64,000 nucleotides of DNA from Mycobacterium sp. ITM-2016-00316 (lineage in GTDB: Bacteria > Actinomycetota > Actinomycetes > Mycobacteriales > Mycobacteriaceae). Shown in pieces: positions 17,169 through 27,978 of the stretch. The notes beneath the pieces are model-generated. The model saw only the letters and a program-made list of their open reading frames with translations, was not told the origin of the DNA and ran no database searches. Position 1 is the stretch's first letter; each line of letters starts with the position of its first letter. The translations under genes and the position numbers were made by a program. Where the stretch lies: the NCBI RefSeq assembly GCF_002968335.2, contig NZ_CP134398.1, positions 682,001 through 746,000 on the forward strand. The letters are read 5' to 3'.

Positions 17169-18563
17169 GTGACCCATTATGACGTCGTCGTACTCGGAGC
17201 CGGCCCCGGCGGATATGTGGCGGCCATCCGCGCTGCCCAACTCGGTCTGAACACCGCGATCGTCGAACCCAAATACTGGGGCGGCGTCTGCCTGAACGTC
17301 GGGTGCATCCCGTCCAAGGCGCTGCTGCGCAACGCCGAGCTCGCCCACATCTTCCACAAGGAAGCCAAGACCTTCGGCATCAGCGGGGAGGCCACCTTCG
17401 ATTTCGGTGCCGCCTTCGACCGCAGCCGCAAGGTCGCCGACGGCCGCGTCGCCGGCGTGCACTTCCTGATGAAGAAGAACAAGATCACCGAGATCCACGG
17501 CTACGGCAAGTTCACCGACGCCAACACCATCGAGGTCGACCTCAACGAGGGCGGCACCGAGTCGTTGACCTTCGACAACGCGATCATCGCGACCGGGTCG
17601 TCCACCCGCCTGGTGCCCGGCACGTCGCTGTCCGAGAACGTCGTCACCTATGAGAAGCAGATCATGTCGCGGGACCTGCCCGGGTCGATCATCATCGCCG
17701 GCGCCGGAGCCATCGGCATGGAGTTCGCCTACGTGCTGAAGAACTACGGCGTCGAGGTCACCATCGTCGAGTTCCTGCCGCGCGCGCTGCCCAACGAGGA
17801 CGCCGAGGTCTCCAAGGAGATCGAGAAGCAGTACAAGAAGCTGGGCGTGAAGATCCTCACCGGCACCAAGGTCGAGACCATCGAGGACGACGGGTCCACG
17901 GTCACGGTCACGGTGTCCAAGGACGGCAAGTCCGAGGAGCTCAAGGCCGACAAGGTCATGCAGGCCATCGGTTTTGCGCCCAATATCGAGGGCTTCGGGC
18001 TGGAGCACACCGGGGTGGCGCTCACCGAGCGCAAGGCCATCGACATCGATGACCACATGCGTACCAACGTGCCGCACATCTATGCCATCGGCGATGTGAC
18101 CAGCAAGCTGCAGCTCGCCCATGTGGCCGAGGCGATGGGCGTGGTGGCCGCCGAGACGATCGCCGGCGCCGAGACACTGACCCTGGGTGACTACCGGATG
18201 ATGCCGCGCGCCACCTTCTGCCAGCCGCAGGTCGCCAGCTTCGGTCTCACCGAGGAGCAGGCCAAGGAAGAGGGCTACGACGTCAAGGTCGCCAAGTTCC
18301 CGTTCACGGCCAACGGCAAGGCTCACGGATTGGCCGACCCCGTCGGCTTCGTCAAGCTGATCGCCGACACCAAGTACGGCGAGCTGCTGGGCGGGCACCT
18401 GATCGGGCCCGACGTCTCCGAGCTGCTGCCCGAGCTGACGCTGGCCCAGAAGTGGGATCTGACCGTCAACGAGCTCACCCGCAATGTGCACACTCACCCG
18501 ACCCTGTCCGAGGCGCTGCAGGAAGCCATTCACGGCCTGGCCGGCCACATGATCAACTTCTGA
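17169..18563 (+). CDS. lpdC: Dihydrolipoyl dehydrogenase
   Basis: 464 residues. FAD-binding [15 protein letters not shown] at the N-terminus, redox-active disulfide CLNVGC (Cys41 and Cys46), NAD-binding [17 protein letters not shown], and the C-terminal His-Glu of the interface in [15 protein letters not shown]. It reoxidises lipoamide in pyruvate and other 2-oxoacid dehydrogenases, and in M. tuberculosis also serves the peroxynitrite reductase system. Start and sequence match M. tuberculosis Lpd (Rv0462). The next gene follows after 11 nt. Confidence 0.97.
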   Translation: MTHYDVVVLGAGPGGYVAAIRAAQLGLNTAIVEPKYWGGVCLNVGCIPSKALLRNAELAHIFHKEAKTFGISGEATFDFGAAFDRSRKVADGRVAGVHFLMKKNKITEIHGYGKFTDANTIEVDLNEGGTESLTFDNAIIATGSSTRLVPGTSLSENVVTYEKQIMSRDLPGSIIIAGAGAIGMEFAYVLKNYGVEVTIVEFLPRALPNEDAEVSKEIEKQYKKLGVKILTGTKVETIEDDGSTVTVTVSKDGKSEELKADKVMQAIGFAPNIEGFGLEHTGVALTERKAIDIDDHMRTNVPHIYAIGDVTSKLQLAHVAEAMGVVAAETIAGAETLTLGDYRMMPRATFCQPQVASFGLTEEQAKEEGYDVKVAKFPFTANGKAHGLADPVGFVKLIADTKYGELLGGHLIGPDVSELLPELTLAQKWDLTVNELTRNVHTHPTLSEALQEAIHGLAGHMINF

Positions 18564-18574
18564 CGGGGTCCGCC

Positions 18575-18850
18575 GTGCCGAGCAGGGCAGTGATCGTCGC
18601 CGCCATCGGCGGCCTGGTGATCGGGCACATGTTGTGGTTGCTCGCCATCACGCTCGCGATCAACACCAGCGAGGTGAGCTTCTGGGTGCTCATCGCCTCG
18701 GCGGTGATCACGGTGCTGTCCGCGATCGTCGCCTGGCTGGGCTGGCGCGCGTATCAGCGCAAGGATCAGGCGTGGACGGCGTTCCTGTGGTCGGTGCCGG
18801 TGGCCCCGATGTTGCTGACGCTCGTGGTGCTGGCTGTCACGTACTTGTAA
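18575..18850 (+). CDS. Small membrane protein (Rv0463-like)
   Basis: 91 residues with three predicted membrane helices (VIVAAIGGLVIGHMLWLLAITLAI, FWVLIASAVITVLSAIVAWLGW and AFLWSVPVAPMLLTLVVLAVTYL) joined by a short basic loop YQRKDQ. No catalytic motif. Same position and size as Rv0463 after lpdC, which it probably represents. The GTG start lies 11 nt after the lpdC stop, so it is likely co-transcribed. Confidence 0.75.
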   Translation: MPSRAVIVAAIGGLVIGHMLWLLAITLAINTSEVSFWVLIASAVITVLSAIVAWLGWRAYQRKDQAWTAFLWSVPVAPMLLTLVVLAVTYL

Positions 18851-18912
18851 GCCGCGCGCCTCCAGCTGTGCGTTTCCCGACTTAGCTGTGGTGCTTTTGC
18901 CAGAATCGCGCT

Positions 18913-19995
18913 ATGGGCGACGGCGGACGCAGCGAATTGCTCCGCCAGTGGTGGGGCCAGCGCGACGACTACACGTGGCGGATCGAGTTCCTGCGCAGCC
19001 GCGGGCTACTACCGGTCCTGCGGAACCTGATCGCCGGTATCGGTGTGGTCATGGGCGTCCTCGCGGCGATCAATGCGTTTCTGCCGCCCGGTCAGGACAG
19101 CACCCTCATCCGGGCCGGCTGGGCGGTAGTCTCCCTCGGGTCGCTGGCGTGGTCGGCGCGCTGGGCGCTGCGGCCATGGCCGACCGCGCGCGCGTCGGCG
19201 TTCCTGGTCGCCTATGTCGACGTCATCATGACGCTGTCGGTGCTGTTGTTCGGCGATCCCACCGTGGCGATGTCGGGGGTCCCGATCTTGTTGTGCGCCG
19301 GCGGCTATGTGGTGTTCTTCCACGGTCCGCGAGTGCATCTGGCCCATATCGCGTGGTGCACGCTCGTCGTGATCGGCATCGCGGTGTGGCTGGTGTTGAG
19401 CACTTCCGACCATGGCCTGCAGGTGGCGGTGTCGCGAGCGGTGATCGCCCTGCTCGTCACCGTGTGCATCCTGCCTGCGCTGCAGTTCGGGTTCTGGCTG
19501 CTGCAGGGCAGTTCGATGCAATCGCTGACCGACCCGCTGACGGAGTTGACCAATCGTCGGGGCCTGCCGGTCTCGATGAAACGGCTCAATGAGGGTGCAC
19601 CTGCGGATGCGCACCTGTGCGCGCTGCTGATCGACGTCGACGGCTTCAAGGACGTCAACGACACCTACGGACACGGGGTGGGTGACGACGTGCTGATCCG
19701 CACGGCGCGGCGGATCCGTGCGAGCGTGCGTCGCGATGCCGTCGTCGTGCGTTGGGGCGGCGAGGAATTCCTGGTGGTTGACCTGATCCAGGCAGCTCAA
19801 GCCGTCCTGATTGCCGAGCGGATTCGCTCGGCAATCTCCGCGCCCGCTCAACCGGCCGTCACGGTGAGCATCGGCTTGGCCACCGGCGCCCGGACCGTTG
19901 CGGGTCTCGGCGACGCGATCGCCGCTGCCGATTCGGCGATGTATGAGGCCAAGTCCTCCGGCGGTGACTGTGTCGTCATCACCGATGTGTGCTGA
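18913..19995 (+). CDS. Membrane-bound GGDEF domain protein (diguanylate cyclase)
   Basis: 360 residues. About six membrane helices in the first 200 residues, then a GGDEF domain: DPLTELTNRRGLPVSMKRL, VDGFKDVNDTYGHGVGDDVL and the active-site signature RWGGEEF at about residues 280-286, the functional GGEEF variant. The C-terminal SAADSAMYEAKSSGGD segment is also typical. It should make cyclic di-GMP from GTP at the membrane. I do not see an RxxD inhibitory site with certainty. It is absent from this position in M. tuberculosis as I recall, so this may be an insertion between the Rv0463 and Rv0464c homologues. Confidence 0.9.
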   Translation: MGDGGRSELLRQWWGQRDDYTWRIEFLRSRGLLPVLRNLIAGIGVVMGVLAAINAFLPPGQDSTLIRAGWAVVSLGSLAWSARWALRPWPTARASAFLVAYVDVIMTLSVLLFGDPTVAMSGVPILLCAGGYVVFFHGPRVHLAHIAWCTLVVIGIAVWLVLSTSDHGLQVAVSRAVIALLVTVCILPALQFGFWLLQGSSMQSLTDPLTELTNRRGLPVSMKRLNEGAPADAHLCALLIDVDGFKDVNDTYGHGVGDDVLIRTARRIRASVRRDAVVVRWGGEEFLVVDLIQAAQAVLIAERIRSAISAPAQPAVTVSIGLATGARTVAGLGDAIAAADSAMYEAKSSGGDCVVITDVC

Positions 19996-20009
19996 CGCGG
20001 GCCGGGCCT

Positions 20010-20579
20010 CTAGTCCGGGAAGTCCAGCGGGATACGCAACGTAGCCATGGTGGCGGCGAGTGCATCGTATTGTCCAGCGAGGGTGCAGAATTCGATGATC
20101 TGCGCGCGGTTGTAGAGCTTGGACAGCGCCGTCCACGTCTCGGCCGACATGGACCGCGTGATGACGAACTCGTCGGTCGCGGTGATGAGCACCCGCTGAT
20201 GCGGCGCCAGACCCGGCGCGTCGGGGCCCTCGAAGATGGCGGCCTGGACCTCCGCGTCCAGTCCGCGACTGCGGGCCAGTCGGCGGTGCTGCTGCAGTTC
20301 GTATTCGCTGTTGCGCAGGTGACCGACCCGCAGGATCACCAGTTCGGCATCCTTGCGGTCCAGCTTGCCGGCGTAGAGCAGGTAACCGGAGAGCGGCAGC
20401 CAGGCCAGGAACATGAGCCGGTGCTGACCCAGGACGTTCATCAGGTGGAATTTCGGGGCCCGGATCCGGCGGGCGCCGGCCTTGGCGATGACCCAGTTGA
20501 GTGGGCCGAGTTCGCGCAACCCGCCGGGCGGGATGCGGGCGGGGGAGTCCCCGGCGGGGGCTACTTCGGAATCGGTCAT
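20010..20579 (-). CDS. Carboxymuconolactone decarboxylase family protein (Rv0464c-like)
   Basis: 189 residues. The CMD/AhpD-like core is ELVILRVGHLRNSEYELQQHRRLARSRGL. The usual CxxC of AhpD is replaced (RNSEYE), so a peroxidase role is unlikely and the function is unknown. It is downstream of ramB with a 4-nt overlap, so the pair is translationally coupled, as with Rv0464c-Rv0465c. Convergent with the GGDEF gene. Confidence 0.85.
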   Translation of the reverse strand: MTDSEVAPAGDSPARIPPGGLRELGPLNWVIAKAGARRIRAPKFHLMNVLGQHRLMFLAWLPLSGYLLYAGKLDRKDAELVILRVGHLRNSEYELQQHRRLARSRGLDAEVQAAIFEGPDAPGLAPHQRVLITATDEFVITRSMSAETWTALSKLYNRAQIIEFCTLAGQYDALAATMATLRIPLDFPD

Positions 20580-22012
20580 GTCGTCTGCTTCGTCAGATAT
20601 GGGGACACCGTGCTGCGGTGTTCATCGAGGTCGAGGGCCTTGCCGAGGGCCGGGAAGGCGCGCTGCGGGCAGTTGTCCCGTTCACACACCCGGCAGCCGG
20701 CACCGATCGGTGTTGCGGTCGTAGCGTTTGGGCCACCGGACAGATCCAGCCCTTCCGAGTAGACCAGCCGGTGCGCATGTCGGAGCTCACAGCCCAGGCC
20801 GATCGCGAACGTCTTACCCGGCTGACCATAGCGCGACGCGCGGCGCTCGACGGTGCGCGCCACCCACATGTAGTCGCGGCCGTCGGGCATCTGGGCAATC
20901 TGGACCAGGATCTTGCCGGGGTTGGCGAACGTCTCGTAGACGTTCCACAGCGGGCAGGTACCGCCGGAGGAGGAGAAGTGAAAGCCGGTGGCGGACTGGC
21001 GTTTGGACATGTTGCCGGCCCGGTCCACCCGCACGAAGGACAGCGGCACCCCGCGCATGGACGGGCGCTGCAGGGTGGACAGCCGGTGCGCGATGGTCTC
21101 GTAGGACACCGCGTAGAACGCGGAGAGCCGCTCGACGTCGTAGCGGAAGTTCTCGGCCACTTCGTGGAACTGCCGGTAGGGCAGCACGGTGGCCGCGGCG
21201 ACGTAGTTGGCCAGACCCAGCCGGGCCAGCGTGCGTGACTCGTCGCTGGTGAATTTGCCCTCGTCGACCAGTGTGTCGATCAGGTCCCCGAATTCCAGGT
21301 AGCCCAGTTCGGCGGCCAGCTTGAAGACGTATTGACCGCTGGCCAGATGCCCGCCGATCTCCAGCGTGCGGGTCGCGGGGTCGAAGCGGTGCAGCACCGG
21401 GTCGCCGAGGTCGGTGCGCCGCACGATACGTACGCCGTGCACCCGGGTCAGCCGATCGGACAGTTCGCGGGTGAGTTCGGCACGGTGCATGCGCATCGCG
21501 ATGGTGAGATCTTCGGCGGCGGTGTCGAGCTCGTGCAGATAGTTCTGCCGTTGGTAGAAGTAGTCGCGCACCTCCTCGTGCGGCATGGTGATGGTTCCGG
21601 AACCCGCGCCGGACCCGGAGCTGAAACGGCCCTCTGAGAGGGCGGCCAGTTGGGTGCTGGTCAGCCGGTAGCGCTGGTGCAGGCTGACCATCGCCCGTGC
21701 GATCGCCGGGTGGGTGGCGACGATATCGGCGAGCTCGGCCGGGTCGATGGCGATGTCGAGGTCGCGGTCCAAGGTCACCTCGCGCAGCTCGGCCACCAGC
21801 CGGGTGTCGTCCTGGGAGGCGAAGAAGGTCGCGTCCACTCCGAAGACCTCGGTGATGCGCAGCAGCACGGCGACGGTCAGCGGGCGGACGTCGTGTTCGA
21901 TCTGGTTGAGGTAGCTCGGGGAGATGTCCAGCATCTGCGCCAGCGCAGCCTGGCTGAAGCCACGCTCCCGGCGGAGTTGGCGTACCCGCGAGCCGACGTA
22001 GGTCTTGGACAC
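20576..22012 (-). CDS. ramB: RamB, transcriptional regulator of acetate/glyoxylate metabolism
   Basis: 478 residues. N-terminal XRE-type helix-turn-helix (VGSRVRQLRRERGFSQAALAQMLDISPSYLNQIEHDVRPLT, about residues 6-47), a central IrrE/short-chain-fatty-acyl regulator domain, and a C-terminal cysteine cluster CRVCERDNCPQ (Cys440, 443, 448). RamB represses isocitrate lyase and its own gene in mycobacteria and acetate genes in corynebacteria. The GTG start lies 7 nt from a TAGGCT -10. A perfect TGCAAAG/CTTTGCA palindrome lies in the ramB-Rv0466 gap, and aceA is two genes away. Confidence 0.95.
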   Translation of the reverse strand: MSKTYVGSRVRQLRRERGFSQAALAQMLDISPSYLNQIEHDVRPLTVAVLLRITEVFGVDATFFASQDDTRLVAELREVTLDRDLDIAIDPAELADIVATHPAIARAMVSLHQRYRLTSTQLAALSEGRFSSGSGAGSGTITMPHEEVRDYFYQRQNYLHELDTAAEDLTIAMRMHRAELTRELSDRLTRVHGVRIVRRTDLGDPVLHRFDPATRTLEIGGHLASGQYVFKLAAELGYLEFGDLIDTLVDEGKFTSDESRTLARLGLANYVAAATVLPYRQFHEVAENFRYDVERLSAFYAVSYETIAHRLSTLQRPSMRGVPLSFVRVDRAGNMSKRQSATGFHFSSSGGTCPLWNVYETFANPGKILVQIAQMPDGRDYMWVARTVERRASRYGQPGKTFAIGLGCELRHAHRLVYSEGLDLSGGPNATTATPIGAGCRVCERDNCPQRAFPALGKALDLDEHRSTVSPYLTKQTT

Positions 22013-22019
22013 CCCAAAC

Positions 22020-22025
22020 AGCCTA
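22020..22025 (-). promoter_or_regulatory. -10 element TAGGCT for ramB
   Basis: On the minus strand TAGGCT ends 7 nt before the GTG at 22012, consistent with a leaderless ramB transcript. Confidence 0.5.
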
Positions 22026-22033
22026 GTCAAGGC

Positions 22034-22052
22034 TGCAAAGGTTGGCTTTGCA
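22034..22052. promoter_or_regulatory. RamB-type operator TGCAAAG-N5-CTTTGCA
   Basis: A perfect 7-bp inverted repeat between ramB and the thioesterase gene. The half-site TTTGCA/TGCAAA matches the core of the described RamB recognition sequence, and the position just upstream of the ramB -10 fits autoregulation and control of the divergent gene. Confidence 0.65.
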
Positions 22053-22077
22053 TTCTTCGCAGACCATATTGGGAACC

Positions 22078-22938
22078 ATGACCCTGGCGAAGATCCTGAT
22101 GCCCGTCCCCGACCCGCACCCGGATGTGTTCGATGTGCAGTGGCCGTTGCGGGTGGCCGATATCGACCGCGAGGGCCGCCTGAAGTTCGACGCCGCCACC
22201 CGGCACATCCAGGACATCGGCTCGGACCAGCTGCGCGAAATGGGCTATGAGGACACACATCCGGCGTGGATCGTGCGGCGCACGATGATCGATCTGATCG
22301 AGCCGATCGCCTTCAAGGACACCCTGCGGCTGCGCCGCTGGTGCTCGGGGACGTCGAATCGGTGGTGCGAGATGCGGGTCCGCATCGAGGGCCGGCGGGC
22401 CGGCTTGATGGAGTCCGAGGCGTTCTGGATCAATTTCAGCCAGGAGACCCAGGCCCCGTCCCGGATCTCCGACGACTTCCTTGCCGGATTGCGACGCACC
22501 ACCGATGTGGACCGGCTGCGCTGGAGGTCCTACCTCAAGGCCGGCCCTCGCGACACCGCGGCGGCGGTGCGCAAGTACCCGGTGCGGGTCAGCGATATCG
22601 ACCTGTTCGACCACATGAACAACTCGGTGTACTGGAGCGTGATCGAGGAGTACCTGCACGAGGCGCCGGAGCTGCTGAAGGCGCCGCTGCGGGTGACCAT
22701 CGAACACGACTCCGCGGTGGCCCTCGGTGACGATCTGGAGATCATCTCGCACGTGTATCCGGCCGGCTCGACCGACAAGTTCGGTCCGGAGCTGAGGATC
22801 GCACTGTTACAACGCTCACATATGCCGTCGGGGACGAGACCAAAGCGGTCGCGGCACTGTTCTCGTTGTGACCCGCCGGGTTTTAACAGTACGGGCGTAC
22901 TGACCAGCAGAAACCACCTACCCGTCGGTAGCTTCTGA
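22078..22938 (+). CDS. Acyl-ACP thioesterase family protein (Rv0466-like), C-terminus frameshifted
   Basis: Double hotdog-fold acyl-ACP thioesterase: first domain FDVQWPLRVADIDREGRLKFDAATRHIQDIGSDQL, second domain YPVRVSDIDLFDHMNNSVYWSVIEEYL. It should release fatty acids from acyl carriers. As read, the frame runs to 22938 and ends in unrelated residues. At about 22793 the frame slips: one base downstream the sequence EDRTVTTLTYAVGDETKAVA ends at a stop at 22871, exactly like the Rv0466 C-terminus. Restoring one base near CTGAGG gives 264 residues, the M. tuberculosis length as I remember it. Either an assembly error or a recent deletion. Confidence 0.8.
   Translation: MTLAKILMPVPDPHPDVFDVQWPLRVADIDREGRLKFDAATRHIQDIGSDQLREMGYEDTHPAWIVRRTMIDLIEPIAFKDTLRLRRWCSGTSNRWCEMRVRIEGRRAGLMESEAFWINFSQETQAPSRISDDFLAGLRRTTDVDRLRWRSYLKAGPRDTAAAVRKYPVRVSDIDLFDHMNNSVYWSVIEEYLHEAPELLKAPLRVTIEHDSAVALGDDLEIISHVYPAGSTDKFGPELRIALLQRSHMPSGTRPKRSRHCSRCDPPGFNSTGVLTSRNHLPVGSF
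22887..22902. repeat. Inverted repeat CAGTAC-GGGC-GTACTG
   Basis: A perfect 6-bp inverted repeat with a 4-nt spacer, 15 nt after the corrected stop of the thioesterase gene and about 200 nt before aceA. It has no T-run after it, so an operator is as likely as a terminator. Confidence 0.45.
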
Positions 22939-23105
22939 ACCGGTAAAGCGGGATGCGTACTTAACAATCTTCGCAACATTGGTGTGACAGTTGGACAAAA
23001 TTGGCAATTGAAACGGGTGGACCTGCGGTAATGCGGTAGGGCATGCTCGGTATAGCAAAGCGGCCAAGTCGCTGCAGCGTTAACAAATACTGATGAGGAG
23101 CAGCC

Positions 23106-24392
23106 ATGTCCACCGTTGGCACGCCGAAGAGCCCGGAACAGATCCAGCACGACTGGAACACCAACCCCCGTTGGAAGGGCATCGAGCGCACGTACACCGC
23201 CGAAGACGTCGTCGCCCTGCAGGGCCACGTGGTCGAGGAGAGCACCCTGGCCCGCCGCGGCGCCGAGGTGCTGTGGGACCAGCTGCACACCATGGACTAC
23301 GTCAACTCGCTGGGCGCGCTGACCGGCAACCAGGCCGTGCAGCAGGTGCGCGCGGGTCTGAAGGCCATCTACCTGTCCGGTTGGCAGGTCGCCGGCGACG
23401 CGAACCTCTCCGGCCACACCTACCCCGACCAGAGCCTGTACCCGGCCAACTCGGTGCCGCAGGTCATCCGCCGGATCAACAACGCGCTGCTGCGCGCCGA
23501 CCAGATCGCCAAGGTCGAGGGTGACACCTCGGTGGAGAACTGGCTGGCCCCGATCGTCGCCGACGGTGAGGCCGGCTTCGGCGGCGCGCTCAACGTCTAT
23601 GAGCTGCAGAAGGCCATGATCGCCGCCGGTGTCGCCGGGTCGCACTGGGAGGACCAGCTGGCCTCGGAGAAGAAGTGTGGCCACCTCGGTGGCAAGGTGC
23701 TGATCCCCACCCAGCAGCACATCCGCACCCTGACCTCGGCGCGTCTGGCCGCCGACGTCGCCGACGTGCCGACCCTGGTCATCGCCCGCACCGACGCCGA
23801 GGCCGCCACCCTGATCACCTCCGACGTCGACGAGCGCGATCAGCCGTTCATCACCGGCGACCGGACCAAGGAAGGCTTCTACCACGTCAAGAACGGTGTG
23901 GAGCCCTGCATCGCCCGCGCCAAGGCCTACGCCCCGTACTCCGACCTCATCTGGATGGAGACCGGTACCCCGGACCTGGAGCTGGCCAAGAAGTTCGCCG
24001 AGGCCGTCAAGGCGGACTTCCCCGACCAGATGCTCGCCTACAACTGCAGCCCGTCGTTCAACTGGAAGCAGCACCTGGACGATTCGACCATCGCGAAGTT
24101 CCAGAACGAGCTCGGCGCCATGGGCTTCAAGTTCCAGTTCATCACCCTGGCCGGCTTCCACGCCCTGAACTACTCGATGTTCGATCTGGCCCACGGCTAC
24201 GCCCGCAACCAGATGAGCGCCTACGTCGAGCTGCAGGAGCGCGAGTTCGCCGCCGAGGAGCGCGGCTACACCGCGACCAAGCACCAGCGTGAGGTCGGCG
24301 CCGGCTACTTCGACCGGATCGCCACCACCGTGGATCCGACCAGCTCGACCACCGCGCTGGCGGGTTCGACCGAAGAGGGTCAGTTCCACTAA
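23106..24392 (+). CDS. aceA: Isocitrate lyase
   Basis: 428 residues, the short isocitrate lyase type (Icl1). The catalytic loop [11 protein letters not shown] holds the active-site cysteine near residue 191; NCSPSFNWK and the substrate site [22 protein letters not shown] are present. It splits isocitrate into glyoxylate and succinate in the glyoxylate shunt and in mycobacteria also acts as methylisocitrate lyase, allowing growth on fatty acids and acetate. A strong AGGAG ribosome-binding site precedes the ATG. The 230-nt upstream region is the longest regulatory gap in this block and ramB lies next door. Confidence 0.98.
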   Translation: MSTVGTPKSPEQIQHDWNTNPRWKGIERTYTAEDVVALQGHVVEESTLARRGAEVLWDQLHTMDYVNSLGALTGNQAVQQVRAGLKAIYLSGWQVAGDANLSGHTYPDQSLYPANSVPQVIRRINNALLRADQIAKVEGDTSVENWLAPIVADGEAGFGGALNVYELQKAMIAAGVAGSHWEDQLASEKKCGHLGGKVLIPTQQHIRTLTSARLAADVADVPTLVIARTDAEAATLITSDVDERDQPFITGDRTKEGFYHVKNGVEPCIARAKAYAPYSDLIWMETGTPDLELAKKFAEAVKADFPDQMLAYNCSPSFNWKQHLDDSTIAKFQNELGAMGFKFQFITLAGFHALNYSMFDLAHGYARNQMSAYVELQEREFAAEERGYTATKHQREVGAGYFDRIATTVDPTSSTTALAGSTEEGQFH

Positions 24393-24481
24393 GAAGTCCG
24401 ACAACCAGAGTTGATAGCGTCAGGCCTCGTCCGTGCATGCGGGCGGGGCCTGACGGCTGTCCGGAGTCCAAGGGAGTTGCA

Positions 24482-26307
<1,826 letters not shown>

Positions 26308-26319
26308 GCTCGGCGCGCA

Positions 26320-27192
26320 TCAGGCGGTCTTGAGTCGCCGCTTTTCCACCTCGGCGTCGAAATCCGCTGAGGGCCACTGCAGATCGAGGCTCTTCAGGGC
26401 CTCGATCATCAGCTCCAACACTGCGAGCCGGCTGTACCACTTTCGGTTGCACGGCACGATGTGCCACGGCGCGTATTCCGTCGAGGTCTTGTCCAGCATG
26501 GCTTGATAGGCCTCTTGGTAGAGCGGCCATTTCAGCCGCTCGTCGATATCGGCCGGGTTGTACTTCCAGTACTTGTCGGGCCGGTCCAACCGCTCGGCGA
26601 GGCGCTTCTTCTGCTCTTCCAGCGACACGAACATCGCCACCTTGACGATGGTGGTCCCGGCGTCGACGAGTTCGCGCTCAAAGGTGTTGATCTCGTCATA
26701 CCGTGGGCCCCACACGTCCGGTGGCACCAGATTGTGCACCCGCACGATCAGCACGTCCTCGTAATGTGACCGGTCGAAGACGCCGATGTGGCCGGCGGCC
26801 GGCAGCGCCTTGTTGATGCGCCACAGGTAGTGATGCGACAACTCCTCTGGCGTGGGCTTACCGAAGCTGCGGTACTGGATGCCTTGCGGATTACTGGCTC
26901 CGACAACATGTTTCACGATGCCGCCCTTACCCGCGGTGTCCATCCCCTGCAGGACGAGCAACACCGAACGGTGGTCACCACTGCGGCTGTTGGCGTAGAG
27001 CATCTCCTGCAGGCCGGCGAAGCGTTCATTGCGCTCGGCGTGTAGCGCCGGCGCGTCCGATTTGGCGCCGGTGAATCCGGGGGTGGCGTTGGCGTCGATC
27101 TCGGACACCAAGTCGCCCGGCTTGAACCGCAGATGGGCGTGCGGCTGGTGGCTCCACAGCGTGGACAGTTCCGAGGTGTTGTCAGGGCTCAC
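26320..27192 (-). CDS. PPK2 family polyphosphate:nucleotide phosphotransferase (second paralogue)
   Basis: 290 residues. Walker A LQGMDTAGKGGIVKHVVGASNP, then VFDRSHYEDVLIVRVHNLVPP as Walker B and lid, and KVAMFVSLEEQKKRLAERLDRPDKYWKYNPADIDERLKWP. The GMDTAGKGG and FDRSHYEDVL variants differ from the class I gene at 2.9 kb and resemble the AMP/NMP-phosphorylating class II/III enzymes, though class cannot be settled by eye. It begins with GTG 6 nt after the TetR gene stop, so the two form an operon. Convergent with umaA. Confidence 0.9.
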   Translation of the reverse strand: MSPDNTSELSTLWSHQPHAHLRFKPGDLVSEIDANATPGFTGAKSDAPALHAERNERFAGLQEMLYANSRSGDHRSVLLVLQGMDTAGKGGIVKHVVGASNPQGIQYRSFGKPTPEELSHHYLWRINKALPAAGHIGVFDRSHYEDVLIVRVHNLVPPDVWGPRYDEINTFERELVDAGTTIVKVAMFVSLEEQKKRLAERLDRPDKYWKYNPADIDERLKWPLYQEAYQAMLDKTSTEYAPWHIVPCNRKWYSRLAVLELMIEALKSLDLQWPSADFDAEVEKRRLKTA

Positions 27193-27198
27193 AACTGG

Positions 27199-27900
27199 CT
27201 AGTCAAGCAGGTGCGGCGGCAGATCGGGGGACGGATGGGGCTGCGAGTTGAACTTCTCCAGCGAGCCGCCGACCTCGACGATGCCGCACAGCGAGCTCCA
27301 CGACAGCATCGTCAGATAGTCGATGAGGTCATCGGTGGACATCCGTGGATTGGACATCCAGGAGTGGGTGGCCAGCTGCACGCCGCCGACGATCATGAAC
27401 GCCCACGGCTCGACGCCGGAGGTGTCCATCTTCTCTGCCTGCATGCGCCGGCGCAGCATGACGGCGAGCATGCGGGCGATGATCTGCTCGGAGTCGTTGA
27501 TGGCCTTGGTGCGGCTCGAGCTGCTGTTGGACATGACGAATCGGTACGGCTCGGGTTCGGAGGCGACCGTGTCCACATAGACCCGGATGACTTCCCGCAC
27601 CAGGGTGTAGCCGTCCAGGTTCGACGACAGCGCCGCGGCCATGTTGGGAATCAGCGTGACCTGAGCGAACCGCATCATGACGGCGGTGGTGAGATCGTTC
27701 TTGTCCACGAAGTAGCGGTAGAGCACCGTCTTGGAGACACCGATCTCGGCGGCGATCTCGTCCATGCTGACATTGGCGCCGCGCTGTCGGATAGCCTCCA
27801 GCGTGCCGTCCACCAGCTCGTTTCGTCGTTCGACTTTGTGCTGGTGCCAGCGTCGTTTCCGGCCATCGGTCTTCACCGCTGCCGCGCTCTGCTGTGCCAC
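27199..27900 (-). CDS. TetR family transcriptional regulator (Rv0472c-like)
   Basis: 233 residues. TetR helix-turn-helix NELVDGTLEAIRQRGANVSMDEIAAEIGVSKTVLYRYFVDKNDLTTAV near residues 30-77, followed by a ligand-binding region with no recognised specificity. It is divergent from the DUF445 gene, as Rv0472c is from Rv0473, and drives the downstream PPK2 gene in the same operon. The GTG at 27900 was chosen because it restores the family length and the more upstream in-frame residues lie in the promoter region. Confidence 0.88.
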   Translation of the reverse strand: MAQQSAAAVKTDGRKRRWHQHKVERRNELVDGTLEAIRQRGANVSMDEIAAEIGVSKTVLYRYFVDKNDLTTAVMMRFAQVTLIPNMAAALSSNLDGYTLVREVIRVYVDTVASEPEPYRFVMSNSSSSRTKAINDSEQIIARMLAVMLRRRMQAEKMDTSGVEPWAFMIVGGVQLATHSWMSNPRMSTDDLIDYLTMLSWSSLCGIVEVGGSLEKFNSQPHPSPDLPPHLLD

Positions 27901-27978
27901 AGTCGTGATAATCCAATCACTAGGTCGACTCGATACTACGGTGGACGGGCCGCTGGTGCCGTAGCGGATGATGGGGGA

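Noticed and set aside
22530-24404. A 624-codon minus-strand frame opposite aceA
   Set aside because: Shadow of isocitrate lyase; no motif, and the codon-position GC pattern favours the plus strand.
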